Source of the DNA: Tetragonia tetragonoides
Taxonomy: Eukaryota; Streptophyta; Magnoliopsida; Caryophyllales; Aizoaceae
Assembly (NCBI GenBank): GCA_038025085.1
Contig: CM076144.1
Coordinates: 14,043,501 to 14,107,500, forward strand
DNA: 64,000 nt
Direction: 5' to 3'
Numbering within the stretch: position 1 is the first letter of the stretch; each line of letters starts with the position of its first letter. The position numbers were made by a program, and so were the translations under genes. The notes under the pieces were generated by a model, which saw only the letters and a list, made by a program, of their open reading frames with translations, did no database searches and was not told the origin of the DNA. Below, piece after piece: positions 42,175 through 59,934 of this stretch.

Positions 42175-43581
42175 TGATATGATATTGATGATATTGATCT
42201 TTTAAATCCTAGCCTCTCTTTTTTGCCTTTCCTCTTCCTCTCTCAAACCCTAACTCTTATTAGGACAAATTTTCAGATTGGAAGGGTCGATTTAGGTCAT
42301 TCCCGGCCTGTGATTCATGTTTTCCACATTCTTTTCCCATTTATTTCTAGTTTTTGCGCTCTAAGTGGAATAAATTTTCTCTCCCTTTTGTGGAGTGTTA
42401 TTAGGGATTTTCATATTTTTTCCTTTTTATAGGATCCTCTCGTCGCCTATTGTGCGACTTAGTAGCAAGTAATATGAATTCTGGGACCAGATATGCACAA
42501 GATCGATGATATAACACAATGTTTTGTGTGCAAACAATTACGGTACTTGCGGTGAAGATGTCCACTTCTGTTAAAGATGAAGTATCAAATAAAGCACATG
42601 GTTACCATGCATGTTGTGAGTCGCGCTTGACTATTCTAGTTAATTGTTTTGTTAGCAGATTTGGTATTGGTATTATAAATATAATATATTCTAGGGTTAT
42701 TTTCGAGGTAGATGCCGTATGACTTTTATATGAGTCAAAGTCTCCTATTCCCCTCTAAAAAAAATCAGATTTCGATCAGGTTTTCGGGTCGGGTACAATT
42801 TTGGACGGAGCTCTGAGAAAACCCATTTGAAATTTCTGGATGATGAAAGCCCAAATATTACCAGCCCCAACCCACATATCGAAAAAATGAGAAAAGAAAA
42901 AAAAAAACGAAGAGAAAACCCATATGATTTCAGCAAAATTTGCCAGATTTGCAAAGTTGAAAGATTCTACAGAATTCTTTTGGTTCATTATAACTGTCAA
43001 CCTTATAGCCATAACTAGACATCTTGAGCTGAGCTGCCACTTGAAGGTCGAGACTCTTGTTGGTGATTTTCTATTGGGTATGTGTCTTAAATTCACTTAG
43101 CTGCTTTGACTTAGAGAAATAAGCAAATTTAGTGGATGCCCAGTTAAAGATTACTTCAAATTTGGAACAATTTTGCTTCATTACCATATTTCCTTATCTG
43201 GGTATGTTTTCTGTTCTTGTTGCATTTGATGGTGGTTTGTGAATCGCCATCTTTGAAGCTTTAGTTCACTGCATTGTGAAGTGTATTGATTTTGGTGGGT
43301 GTGTGAGAATTAGTTTCTTTGTGCTGATCTTAGTTGAAAGTTTCAAGCTTCTGATGAGTTTTGACTTTTGACAAACTATAGTTTATAATATCTCTATTGG
43401 CAAAGAGGTGATTGCTGAAACATTGCAGTTTCTTGAGAGTGTTGTTGTGATTACCCAATTGTGTATATGAGGTGGACAGAGTTGAGTGCCTGATATTGCA
43501 CCCAAATCAAGAAAGTTGAGAGCTTAATTGGAGGTTTTGTTAATGATGTTATTGGCTGGTTCAGTGAATATATACTAGGGA
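42175..43581 (+). promoter_or_regulatory. Promoter and 5' leader region of the galactosyltransferase gene
   Basis: This starts just beyond the Helitron. It has a pyrimidine-rich stretch with CTCTCAAACCCTAACTC near 42240, typical of plant leaders, and a possible leader donor GGTATGTG near 43078. The word CCAGCCCCAACCCACA at 42861-42876 also occurs upstream of the helicase gene (15818-15833). No coding frame of note before the ATG at 43582. Confidence 0.4.
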
Positions 43582-46500
43582 ATGAAGAAGTGGTCTGGGG
43601 GAATCTTGATTATAGTTTTATCTTGTATTTTGTTGTTCCGGTACAGCTACAATGCTACTGAAACACAAGAGCAGAAAAGGCAATCAGCATATGACTTCTT
43701 CAGGAACCATCCAAGTCATGTTCCCCGATCAAGGGAAATCATTTCTTATGTTAGAGATTCTAGGATAAATGTTACAGAAATATCGAGGCCTAAAGAGAAG
43801 CCCCATCTTATTGATGTCGAAGGGCTTAGTGGTTTGTATAGTTCTGTAAATATATCGAAAATTGAAAGGAAGAGTTTTATGATATGGCCTCACCTGCATT
43901 CTCTGCTGTCAAGGTCAGATGCATTGCCTGAAACAGCTAAAGGGATAAAAGAGGCTTCTGTTGCTTGGAATGATTTACTGTCCATAATAAAGGAGAAGCA
44001 AGCCTCCCAGATTGTAAGCAATAGTGAAAAAACTAATATCACTGATGGTGTAAAGTGCCCTTTTGCTGTAAGCAGATTTGATACGGCTGTGAATTGTAAA
44101 AGGGGACCCCTTGAGCTCCCATGTGGTCTCATTGAAGATTCTTCTGTTACTTTGATCGGTATCCCCAATGGGAAGAATAAAAGTTTCCAAATAGTACTTG
44201 AAGGTGCCTATTTTACACACGAGCAAAAACCTCCTATGATCTTACATTACAATGTCTACCTGCCAGAAGAAAACAGTACAAAAGAGCCTGTTATCATTCA
44301 AAACACATGGACTAATGAAGTTGGCTGGGGCAGAGAAGAAAAATGTCCTAAGGGAAGGTCCATGAACACTATCCAAGGTAAGTATGTATCTTATAACTAC
44401 CAAATTTTCTGGAATTTGTTTGGCAAAAGATGAACGATGGTATTGCATCCATAAATATGCATAACATGATATTATCATCTATCAGTTGGTTAATTGAGAT
44501 TTATCCATCCAATCATAAATAGTTTTTACCTCTTCACCAAATAATTTGATTAATTATACAAGTCTAATTAGCTTTTGCATGTATAATTTATGTGAGAAGT
44601 ATGCTTATTGCATAAGGGACTAAGTCCCACCTTTCTCCTTTAGTGTTAATATGAATCCTACTTTGTCTTACTCAGATTTGAGGATATGGACAAAGATAAG
44701 GATTTGAGAATCAGACTCATCTAAGTATCGGAAATTTTCTTGTTTTGGTGTAATTTGAAGTGTCCAAGTACCATATGTTAGCCTAGTGTCCGAACATCTG
44801 TTGTGGTTACTTTTGTGGAAATAAAGTGGTCGTTTGGTTGACACGCAACTTCCTGAGAAGTGCAAAATGTTGAGTTGTTTGCTTGACAAAAAATGCACAA
44901 AGTTGTACTTCCCAGGAGGTAGAACTTACCTGAAAATGGGGAAGTAACTTATCTAGGTCCCCCTAGGTAAGTGGAACTTCCTGCAGGAAGTCAGGAAGTG
45001 ACTTTTTGTGTTCAACCAAACAGCATTTGACACTTTCCAGGAAGTTCTAAATTTTAGAAAATACAAGTTCGTGGGGATTGCAACTTCCCATGGTGAACCA
45101 AACAACCACAAAGAGTCCAAGTAACATAGATCCTTTGTGTACGAATTTAACTGGCACACATAATTGTTCAAAATCTAAAGAAAGGATATCGTAGTTTTTA
45201 GTGAGCAAGAAATGATAAATAATCATGTAGTTTCATTAACTGTTAGTGATAAAAAAAACCACATTATGATTATGACCTAACAAAATCCTAATATAAGTCA
45301 TGCATCAAGGTAGATGATCTATGTTTATTGTTGTCTATATTTCTGCAGGTAGAAATGGGTGTATGTTGGTAAAGTAAATAGTAATGCATCTCGAATAGTT
45401 TTTAACTAGTAATCCATGATGAGTTATAAAACTGTTCAAACTCTGGTTAACATGCAGGCATGCACTACCATGTAATTAATCATAAGAAGAGATTGGAACT
45501 TTCAAAGTTCTTGTACAGTAGTATTAAAACCTCAAAATCCATCAGGTAATGGATGATGAGTAATCAAGAAACCCCCCCCCCCCCTTCTCACAGGAAAAAC
45601 TTAGAGAATGTTGGAAAAACACTTCTTATTTTACTACTAATACATTGCATATGGCAGTTGATGGACTACCTAGTTGCAACGAACAATTTGCGAGAAGCAC
45701 TATGGAACAACATCAAAACACGAGTGGTCCTCTTAACAATAAGCAGATTAGCAATTCCACTGTGCATGAACATGTGAGCACTATTTTCCCATTTATTGAA
45801 GGGAGTCCATTCACTGCAACATTGTGGGCTGGCTTGGAGGGTTTCCACATGACTGTCAATGGAAGGCATGAAACATCATTCAAGTACAGAGAGGTGAGGT
45901 TGGTATTATCCATTAAATAATTATGGATTCAGCAATTCATGTAATTGATAGTTACTACACGTTAATTGGGACAAGAAGTTACATACAGTAGATATTTCTA
46001 AGATTCATAACGCTCTTTTATGGGAAGCAGAATTTGGAACCATGGCTGGTGAACAAAGTCAGAGTGACTGGTGGCGTGAGCATTTTGTCTGGTATAGCTA
46101 AAGGCCTGCCTGTATCGGAGGATGTGGACCTAAATGTTGACATTGATAAACTCAAAGCTCCACTTTTAATGAAACGTAGACTCGTATTACTTGTCGGAGT
46201 TTTCTCTACTGGAAACAATTTTGAACGCAGAATGGCCCTAAGGAGATCCTGGATGCAATATGAAGCTGTGCGCTTGGGCCACGTAGCTGTTCGCTTTATT
46301 ATTGGTTTTGTAAGTGGTGCAGTAATTGTTTGAGTTTAAGTCTTCAATGATCAGAAATATTTTTCCAGTAACTGTAATTGATTAGTTCATTACATCATGT
46401 AGTAATTTAGAAGGGCTACTTTGCTTTTGAAATGTGTAGACCTTCTGCTACATATTTTTGAGCTATGTCATCAATCACTGTTCCTGTAAGTAAGTGGCAA

Positions 46501-49500
46501 ATCTTGGGGAGGGCCTTCCATAGTTCCATCCTTGTAGATTTTAATAGATGTTGAGATAGCTAACAAAAACTCAAACATAACCTCCTTGAAGCATGGTTGG
46601 TATACTATTAGTACTCTCTTTTAGCTCCTAGGTGGCATGGGTTCATGCCTTGTGTTAAGTGTGTTTTGATTCTTCTCCATGTTGCCCTTTCGATTTCATT
46701 TTCTTCCTATCTACTTCCATTTTGTTCACTAAACAAGTTCATTTTGACACTCTTTACAAATTTTCTAAATTTTGAAAATTAACAAATAAAAATATTAATA
46801 TGGTATAAAAACACATAAATAATCTTATTACTATGTACAAATCTAGTAATTTTGTATTGAAAGTTCAACTCTCCTTTGCTCAAACTCTATTATCATTTGA
46901 AGTAAAAATACAATCGTAATGAGGGTAGATCACTATATGTTTCTTCAAAAAAGATAAATTAAGATATGTTTTATCTTAAAATTTGAACTTTACTTGTTTT
47001 TTTCCTCTTTTCTTTTTTCTATCTTGGTAGTTGTCCCTAATTTATTGTGCTATATGTTCCTAAAAAGTTCCGAAATCATAGTCTTATCATTTACTATCCA
47101 TTTCTGTGTTTATCTTTATCTCATAACTTCATAAATTATAAAAAAAGAAATTTATTGGCTCTAGCACTGCTGGCAGGAAGTTGTTGAGTGTTATATGATC
47201 TTATTCCTTTACGTTGTGATATGCAGCACAAGCACTCTGAAGTAAATCTTGACCTGTGGAAAGAAGCTCAAGCATATGGAGACATCCAGCTGATGCCTTT
47301 CGTGGACTACTACAGTTTGATAAGCTTGAAAACTATCGCGATTTGCATTCTTGGGGTATGTGGCTGCAAGTATTCAATTTTCTTTGTCCAAAAAGTAACC
47401 ACTGTGAATGGCTTATGGCCCAGTAGTTCTTTTAGTTACATATAGTTGCTCTTCTTTATCATCTGGTTTACATGCTGTGCTTAAGCTCCGGATGGTCTGC
47501 TTTATACTACTGCTCCTGTACTGGCTCTATTCTGATATAGGTATCTTTCCACTACATATCTTTAGTTTAGGAAAAAGCAACTTTTGTTTAAAAGAACCAA
47601 GATACTTCTCTTATTCTTCTGCTCGGGGAAAATTTTTGGGAACCCATTGCAACATAGGAGATAGCCTATGCACATTCTATACAGTATACTAGCCTATGCG
47701 CACTGTATACAGTATACTCTCTCCAAAAAGAGCCAAAAACACAAGTTACTAGTGTTAACTACCATCAGTAACTTTGTACAAGTTTAACATCAGCAATATA
47801 CTTAATCTGTTGGCACAATTTGTGTGACACCTTGCACATGACCAATTGACAAGCAAACCTCCTGACATTATGCTCCCTCCAAATAGACATCAGCAATATA
47901 CTTAATCTGTTGGCACAATTTGTGTGACATCTTGCACATGACCAATTGACAAACAAACCTCCTGACATTATGTTCCCTCCAAATAGTGTATACAGTAGCT
48001 GCTAGAGCCACCCTTCTTAATCTCTGCTTGACAAGTTCATGTATGAGGCGCAAGAGTCTTCTGTATATATACAACCAATGAAGAATGCATCTTCATATCT
48101 GGTTAGTGACTGGGCAATCAAAGAACAAGTCATGAGTATCCTCAGCTGCATAGCAGCATAATAAATAGAGGTTCGGCATTTGCCTCCCTCTCTTCATCAA
48201 GTTGCCAACAGTTTCCAACTTGTGCTTAGCGGGACAATAAGGTCAATAACAAAATGAAGTTATGTCTAGGCAAAGACAGTTAGAAACTGTTCTCAGATTG
48301 TCTTATAGGATCTAAGAAGAGGCCCAGCACTTCTAAAAAGATCATACACCTGTTTCATTGCACATTTCTGTCTGTCCCATTCCTGAAGAAAATCTCTGGA
48401 GTTCTCAACATTCCCACACCTTCTTACTAATTCACCTCCAGAAACATCCTCCAGACCAAGAGTCAGTTTGTTTGGCATAGATAATCCAAAAGGAGTTGTG
48501 CCTTTTGTTGTACTGATGCACCCATGAGGGCCACAAGGATGGGTGATCAGCAGTAAGTTTCCAGATCGACTTCACATAGGCCTTTATTCTACGACAAAAT
48601 TTCTTTAATGTTGACCCACCTTCTGTATGCGTCTACAGAGATCAGACCATTAGATAAAAGATATATAGCTTCCTTCCCTCCCCTAGATAATTTGCCTGCA
48701 TAATCTATTAATATGATCTATGACAGTATTGGGCATAAGGAACACATTGCACCAGTAAGTCTTTAGGGAAAGGCTTTTCATGGATGATTTGGCGAAGTAA
48801 CAGCCATATGCCATAAATAAGAGGAAAATAGTTGAAGTTATTGCTTTTACAATTATTAATTTTCCAACACCCCTCTCATGGTAGTCTGTTTCTATTACAC
48901 CTTGTTGGAAAGTCATTAGAATTCACAGCATATGAGGCGGAGACAGTTTAATGAAAATTTGATTTAGTCCATTATAATTTATAATCCAGGCTGAAAGTTG
49001 CCCACTGACAAACAGATCTGTTGATTGACATTTGGACAATAACCAGGTATTCAGGTGACATTCAAAATGTGGAGCCTGAGTAACTTGTTGAAATGAGGAG
49101 CTATCACAAAGCCAATACTGTGGTTATAATTAAGAAGTCTAGGAGTTCATTTTCAAAATGCATAATGAAAGCAAGGAACTCGAAGGTCAAGTCGGAAACC
49201 TGTACACTTCCACAACTAATTAATTGACAGAATGCAAGACTCTGAGTTGATTCTGGTGGGGTTGGTAGGCTTTGGGTTTGTGTTTCCTGTTTGTCATTTT
49301 TTCTATTAATTTTTTTTGGTCTTCTTGAAATTCAACTTCTAATCATTCTGAAGTTGTTAGACATTTAGTAAATCTTTTTTTAAATATATATTAGTTCTAT
49401 TAAACACCTTAAAGATGCTTAAGCTAGATGAAAAGGATAATAAGGTCTGGGGAAGACCAGACATATATCAGCATATAAAAGGAATGGGTGACAGGAATAT

Positions 49501-52500
49501 GTAATCAGAAACCTTTTAGCATAAAGCTGCATATGTAGCTTTTTCTTTATAAGTGGAAATATGTTGTTAAAAAAGCTGCTTATAGCTTAAGTGGGTAGTC
49601 AGTGAAACAGGGATAAAGCAGGTTGATGATGTTTTCCAGGCAGTGGAGAAACTAGGATGTGGTTTATAGGGTGATGATATCTCATAAAAAACTAGAAGAA
49701 GAAAAAACATTGGAAAGTTGGGAACACCAACATAAACAATCCAGCCACAACTGTCGAAGTCTGGATAATGCAGATGACTTCAAAACATGTGTAAGGAGCT
49801 ATTTAGCTTACTGAAAATAGAATGTAATTTCAGGTATTGTGCTGGGTTTCTTTTTCTTATTATTTTTTCATACATGTCCCCAGCTTTGCAAATAGACATC
49901 CAGAATAGGGCTATTAGAGAGAGATAAATTGGCATTTCATGATAGCAGCAAAACAATAAGTTTATGACATCCTACAGCAATGTCAACACCTAGTATGTTG
50001 CACTTTTGATGGGGTATTCTTATGACTTGCTGAATGGAAGAAAAGGAAAGGATGAGCTTGGAAGTTGGCATGGCTGTAGGACAATTATTCTTATTTCTTA
50101 TTTAGATGGAAAAGAGGCAATATACAAGGAAAGCATGAAAACACTAACATTGAAAAAACTCTCAGGCATATTTATTTACAAGTTTTCTCTGAATTTGCAG
50201 ACCAAGATTCTCCCTGCTAAATATATAATGAAAACAGATGATGATGCTTTTGTGAGAATTGATGAAGTACTTTCAACTCTTAAGGGGAAGCCTACCGATG
50301 GCCTCCTATATGGTCTTATATCATTTCAATCATCCCCCCACAGGAACGAAGAGGACAAGTGGTATGTCAGCATTGAGGTATGGATCTCTATTTAAGTTCA
50401 GGTTAACCAAAGGAACTTTGATATGTCACTGTGACAACAAAGCCTTTTGCAGGAATGGCCAAAAGAAGCATTTCCACCATGGGCTCATGGTCCAGGTTAT
50501 ATAATTTCCCGAGACATTGCAAAGTTCATTGTTCAAGGACATCAAGAAAGAGATCTTCAGGTAACTGATTATAACATTGGCCTGTAAGTCTCAGAAGAGT
50601 TTGAAATGAATAGGGGAGGGTTAGGAGAAGAAATTGACAGCCAGTGCATTTGTAACTTCAGTTTTCTGGTAAATAAGGGACTTCCCCGCTTAGAGACAGT
50701 GTAAAGTTGCACCCAGACGATAGTTCAGTCTCTGCATCTAATTTTTCAACTGCTATTTCCGTTTCTGTGTACTGCAGTTTTTCCGCTTTTTCTGTCTCTG
50801 GAGACAATGTGCCCAAACATGCTCTGCAAGCTATGGAAGAGCATGGTCAAGGCTTGGGGACTGGCTCAGTTGGCTTCCCCAAATACCGTTTCCCTTTTTT
50901 TCATATATATTTAAATATGAATAAATTTTGTCTTCCTCTCCTAGTCTCCTCCATCATGGAACCCTCCCTCACTTGTCATGACTCATGACTCATAGTCTAC
51001 ATCTGTAATGTTAAATGTTAATAAAGTTAAATTTTAGTGAGGAACCAGATGTTTTGAAGAATAAGGATCTACTCTATAGAAAATGTCAAGATTATAGGTG
51101 AAAGCTCATTTTATTGTTTTATACACATACAAGATTCATTATGGGAGGATGAGCATCAGTGTCTACCTCACTTAGGACATACCTGTGTATAGGAACTTTT
51201 GCTGCATTAAAATTCACATTATATACTACAAGTAGAAGGTCCTGTCATATGAATTTCTTGCTCTTCTGGGTCGCGTGTGATTGCCCTGCCCCTTCACGGG
51301 CTTTATTGGCTTGTGTGTGGTCTCTCTGCTATGTGCTATCCTATGTTTTCAGCTTATGTCTCCTATATTTTTTTGTTCTTCTCCTCCATCCTTATCCCCC
51401 TAACATTACTATATATATTCTTAATCTCCACTACTACTCTTTTATTTTTGTAGGGATTCTTAATCTCTACTTTATATATTTTAAAACTGCATTACTCTTG
51501 TATTGCTTTTGACATACTTTCTTCTTTTTGGTAAATACTTCTTTGTTTCTTCTTCTTCTTATCACCACTATCACCATTACTCCTCCTCCTTGTTGAGTCT
51601 GATACTCTTTCCTACTACTGTTTAATAGTTAATACAATCCAATATAAATGATGTCCTCCCTTGTCGTGGAAGCCATTACTTTGTATTTTTTTCCTTAGTA
51701 ATATCAGGCATCATAGAAATAGGCACTAATTTTTAAAATTTCTATTGGATATTTTTTTTCCAAGATAAGTTTTAGCTTGTGAATAGGACTTGTTGTAATG
51801 TCTTCTCGTCAATTACAATTTTTCAAATCGATGAAGATTAATTCATTTTCTGGGAAAGCCCCCCAGTGATTCCCCTTCACATTTTTTCATTAAGAAGTGT
51901 TTTACATTGAGGGTCTTTTGGAAATTGTTTCTCTGCCAGTGTTTAACCGAGTAATTAGACTACATAAATCTTGACTTCAGTAAACCGTTCCCCCTCGACA
52001 AAATCCGCAGTAATGTGGTTTTTATATTGATGTTGCTTCTACTAGAGATTTCAGGTGAGCAGACTTGTTACCTGTTAGAACTTAGAAGCCCTAGTACTCT
52101 ATACGTATATGCAATCCTCTAGTGTTGTTAAATAATTGTCATATATCCGTATCTAAGTTAAGAACTATGTGTACCTTCTAATGTTACCTTTCATCTATGG
52201 TACGGTTCTGATACATGAATTACTTGCAACGGATTGTGCGTGTTATCATGCATAACTTATGCTAGTACGTTACAAAGCACACTACAAGTCTCACATAAAC
52301 AGCTTTAATCTGAATGAACTATACTCAGACTACGGTCACAATCTCTTAACAGTGAAAATCTATAATTAAACCATCTCCATGCTCCGGATAAAAGATGGAT
52401 TGTGTGGGAAAACAGTGTAAGAGCATACCTGGTTCTATACAGACATTTATGCAAGACTGTCATGCACTTCCTATTACTGAATTGTTCTCCCTGAATATCA

Positions 52501-52746
52501 TGATCATACTAATTTTGTACTGTTTAATCTCCATTTCAGCTTTTCAAATTAGAGGATGTTGCTATGGGCATTTGGATTGAGAATTACAAGAAGAGTGGCC
52601 ACGAGGTTAAATACATAAGTGATGATCGATTCAATAATGCTGGATGCGATATTGATTACATCCTTGCTCATTATCAAACCCCAAGGAAGGTCTTGTGCTT
52701 ATGGGAGAAGTTGCAGAAAGAGCATGAGGCTGCCTGCTGTGAGTAG
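43582..52746 (+). CDS. Beta-1,3-galactosyltransferase, GT31 with galectin domain (GALT1-like)
   Basis: Seven coding exons: 43582-44377, 45658-45893, 46031-46309, 47227-47355, 50201-50377, 50453-50560 and 52540-52746, all GT-AG, giving 643 codons plus stop. The N-terminus is a type II signal anchor (residues about 5-20, [12 protein letters not shown]), placing the enzyme in the Golgi. A galectin-type lectin domain follows ([28 protein letters not shown]; then [20 protein letters not shown]). The GT31 catalytic domain contains [20 protein letters not shown], the metal-binding DDD at residues 493-495 (MKTDDDAF), [20 protein letters not shown] and LEDVAMGIW. Arabidopsis GALT1, which adds the beta-1,3-galactose of N-glycan Lewis a structures, has the same length class. 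Related GALT2-6 act on arabinogalactan hydroxyproline, so the acceptor is not settled. Introns 1, 4 and 6 are large; introns 1 and 4 hold repeats. Confidence 0.95.
44826..45113. mobile_element. MITE in galactosyltransferase intron 1
   Basis: The left end GTGGTCGTTTGGTTGACAC and the right end, reverse-complemented GTGGTTGTTTGGTTCACCAT, are imperfect inverted repeats, and CAACTTCC words recur inside in both orientations. It is about 288 bp with no coding capacity. Target duplication unclear. Confidence 0.65.
47700..49000 (-). mobile_element. L1 ORF2 C-terminal fragment in galactosyltransferase intron 4
   Basis: On the minus strand, pieces read [11 protein letters not shown]...[20 protein letters not shown] (the region after the RT palm), then [31 protein letters not shown] (zinc-finger-like) and [15 protein letters not shown]. 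This is the order of a plant LINE C-terminus, with many stops. A 100-bp tandem duplication lies at its end (47787-47986). It is old and non-functional, and is spliced out with the intron. Confidence 0.8.
47787..47986. repeat. 100-bp tandem duplication
   Basis: The segment from ACATCAGCAATATACTTAAT to CTCCCTCCAAATAG occurs twice head to tail with a period of exactly 100 bp and few differences. It lies in the LINE fragment and repeats its WREHN-coding end. Confidence 0.9.
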
Positions 52747-53087
52747 CTAACTAAGTTAGGATTCGACTTTTCTGTGACCTTGGAATTTTGTCTTTGCGTC
52801 TGCTTGAAAATTTTGAACCCACTTCCTTGTATTAACTATGTTATGCTTGCCCAAGGGTCTCAGGGAAGAGTAATGCATGAGCTATATGATATGTATTAGA
52901 GATACTAGCATCTATTTTTGCTAACAAAGTATTGTAAAAGGCAGGGCGTAGGGTTTTTCTTAGAGAAGGCTTATGACAGGGTGAGATGCGACATTAGAGA
53001 TACTAGCATGTTTTTTTTAGCTAACAAAATAATGGATAAGGCAGGGCATATGGTTTTTTTTTGAAGTTCTAAAACTTCTGTTTGTCC
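52747..53087. other. 3' flank of the galactosyltransferase gene with a diverged duplication and a trace of LINE RT
   Basis: This includes the presumed 3' UTR. The stretch TTAGAGATACTAGCAT...GCTAACAAA...AAGGCAGGGC near 52897-52955 recurs near 52992-53050. Between the copies the plus strand reads FFLEKAYDRVRCD, the RT KAYDRV motif of LINEs, without further coding sequence. Confidence 0.55.
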
Positions 53088-53332
53088 AATTAATGGTGCT
53101 CGTTCAGCTCATTGGAAGGAAGACAAGCTATCCTCTTTTGCTTAAATTTAGTAGTCAGTTTAATAGTATTCTAGCTTTATTTCATTGTGTTTGTATTAAT
53201 TTCTGTCCGCGTATTCTTACTATGAGTGCTCATTCACTTGCTGTTAAAGCAAGGAAGATGCCCTCAGGGTTGTAATGTCTATTTTGTTATACACCTGTCC
53301 AAAAAATAAAATAAAAATTAATGGTACTCGTT
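53088..53332 (+). mobile_element. 5'-truncated LINE tail with 17-bp target duplication
   Basis: AATTAATGGTGCTCGTT (53088-53104) and AATTAATGGTACTCGTT (53316-53332) differ at one base. The 211-bp insert ends in an A-rich tail (AAAAAATAAAATAAA) and its reading frame ends HSLAVKARKMPSGL-stop, like the end of a LINE ORF2 RNase H region. These features fit a dead-on-arrival L1 copy. Confidence 0.8.
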
Positions 53333-53585
53333 GTGTATGATTTGGTGTCTAGAGAATAATCCACATATGAGTGTTCCATATCGGAGAAATGGGAGAAAGG
53401 AGATTAGCATATAAGTTTGGTGGGTTACTTTATCTAACACTAATTAGTTTTAGGATGAAACTCCACTGGGCTTATTGGCAATCACATCTCTGATTGAGTC
53501 GCGAACTAACGAACTCTTACCAATTTAAGAGGAGTTCTAGCTAGAAAAGTTCTATTCAGAACATTTTCTATTGTCTTGTTGTATC

Positions 53586-54235
53586 TAGGGGTGAGCGCAA
53601 TCAGGTATCCACTGGGTATTGCACTACTCGAAATTGGAATTTGATCCATCGGTTACTAATTCTTAGGAATTGGAATTGATTACACCGGTTGTCTGGTTCC
53701 TTATTTCTAGGAGTTGGAATTGGATACACCGGTTGTCCGGTACCTAATTCTTAGGAGTTGGACTTAGATACACCGACTATCCACCAATTTTATATTATCC
53801 ATATTTAGTTTTATTTAGCGGATTTTGTTTAGTACGTAGAACATAGAGTAGTTCTGTTTTTTGCACAACAAATTGGATATATTATACATTACATGACTAT
53901 GGTTATATTGGGGGTATGAAGAACTTCAATGGCATTATCAGCCCAAATGCGTTACTTGGCATATCCTAAACATTAGCTACTGAAGGACCGTGAACATAGA
54001 AACTTTTAATTTTATATACAATAAGCTAATATTGTGTCATCGGTAAACTAGATATATCATTACTTGATTAAATAAAAAAGAAATTGGTTTTGCACCGGGT
54101 ATCCAATCGGTTTCGGTTCCTAACAACGGGAATTAGAATTGATTGATACCGGTTCCTATCTTCAGAAATCGAAATTGAAATTGGTTGACCGATTCAATTT
54201 CCATACTGGATACCCAAAATTTCAGCTCACCCCTA
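53586..54235. mobile_element. Non-autonomous hAT element between the two right-hand genes
   Basis: Termini are TAGGGGTGAGC and GCTCACCCCTA, perfect 11-bp inverted repeats, flanked by GTTGTATC (53578-53585) and ATTGTATC (54236-54243), an 8-bp duplication with one change. It is 650 bp and internally rich in GGAATTGGAATTGAT-type words. It has no transposase frame. A related copy begins at 63642. Confidence 0.88.

Positions 54236-59934
<5,699 letters not shown>

Noticed and set aside
42745..43096. Minus-strand frames opposite the galactosyltransferase leader
   Set aside because: AT-rich low-complexity frames without ATG-context or motif support.
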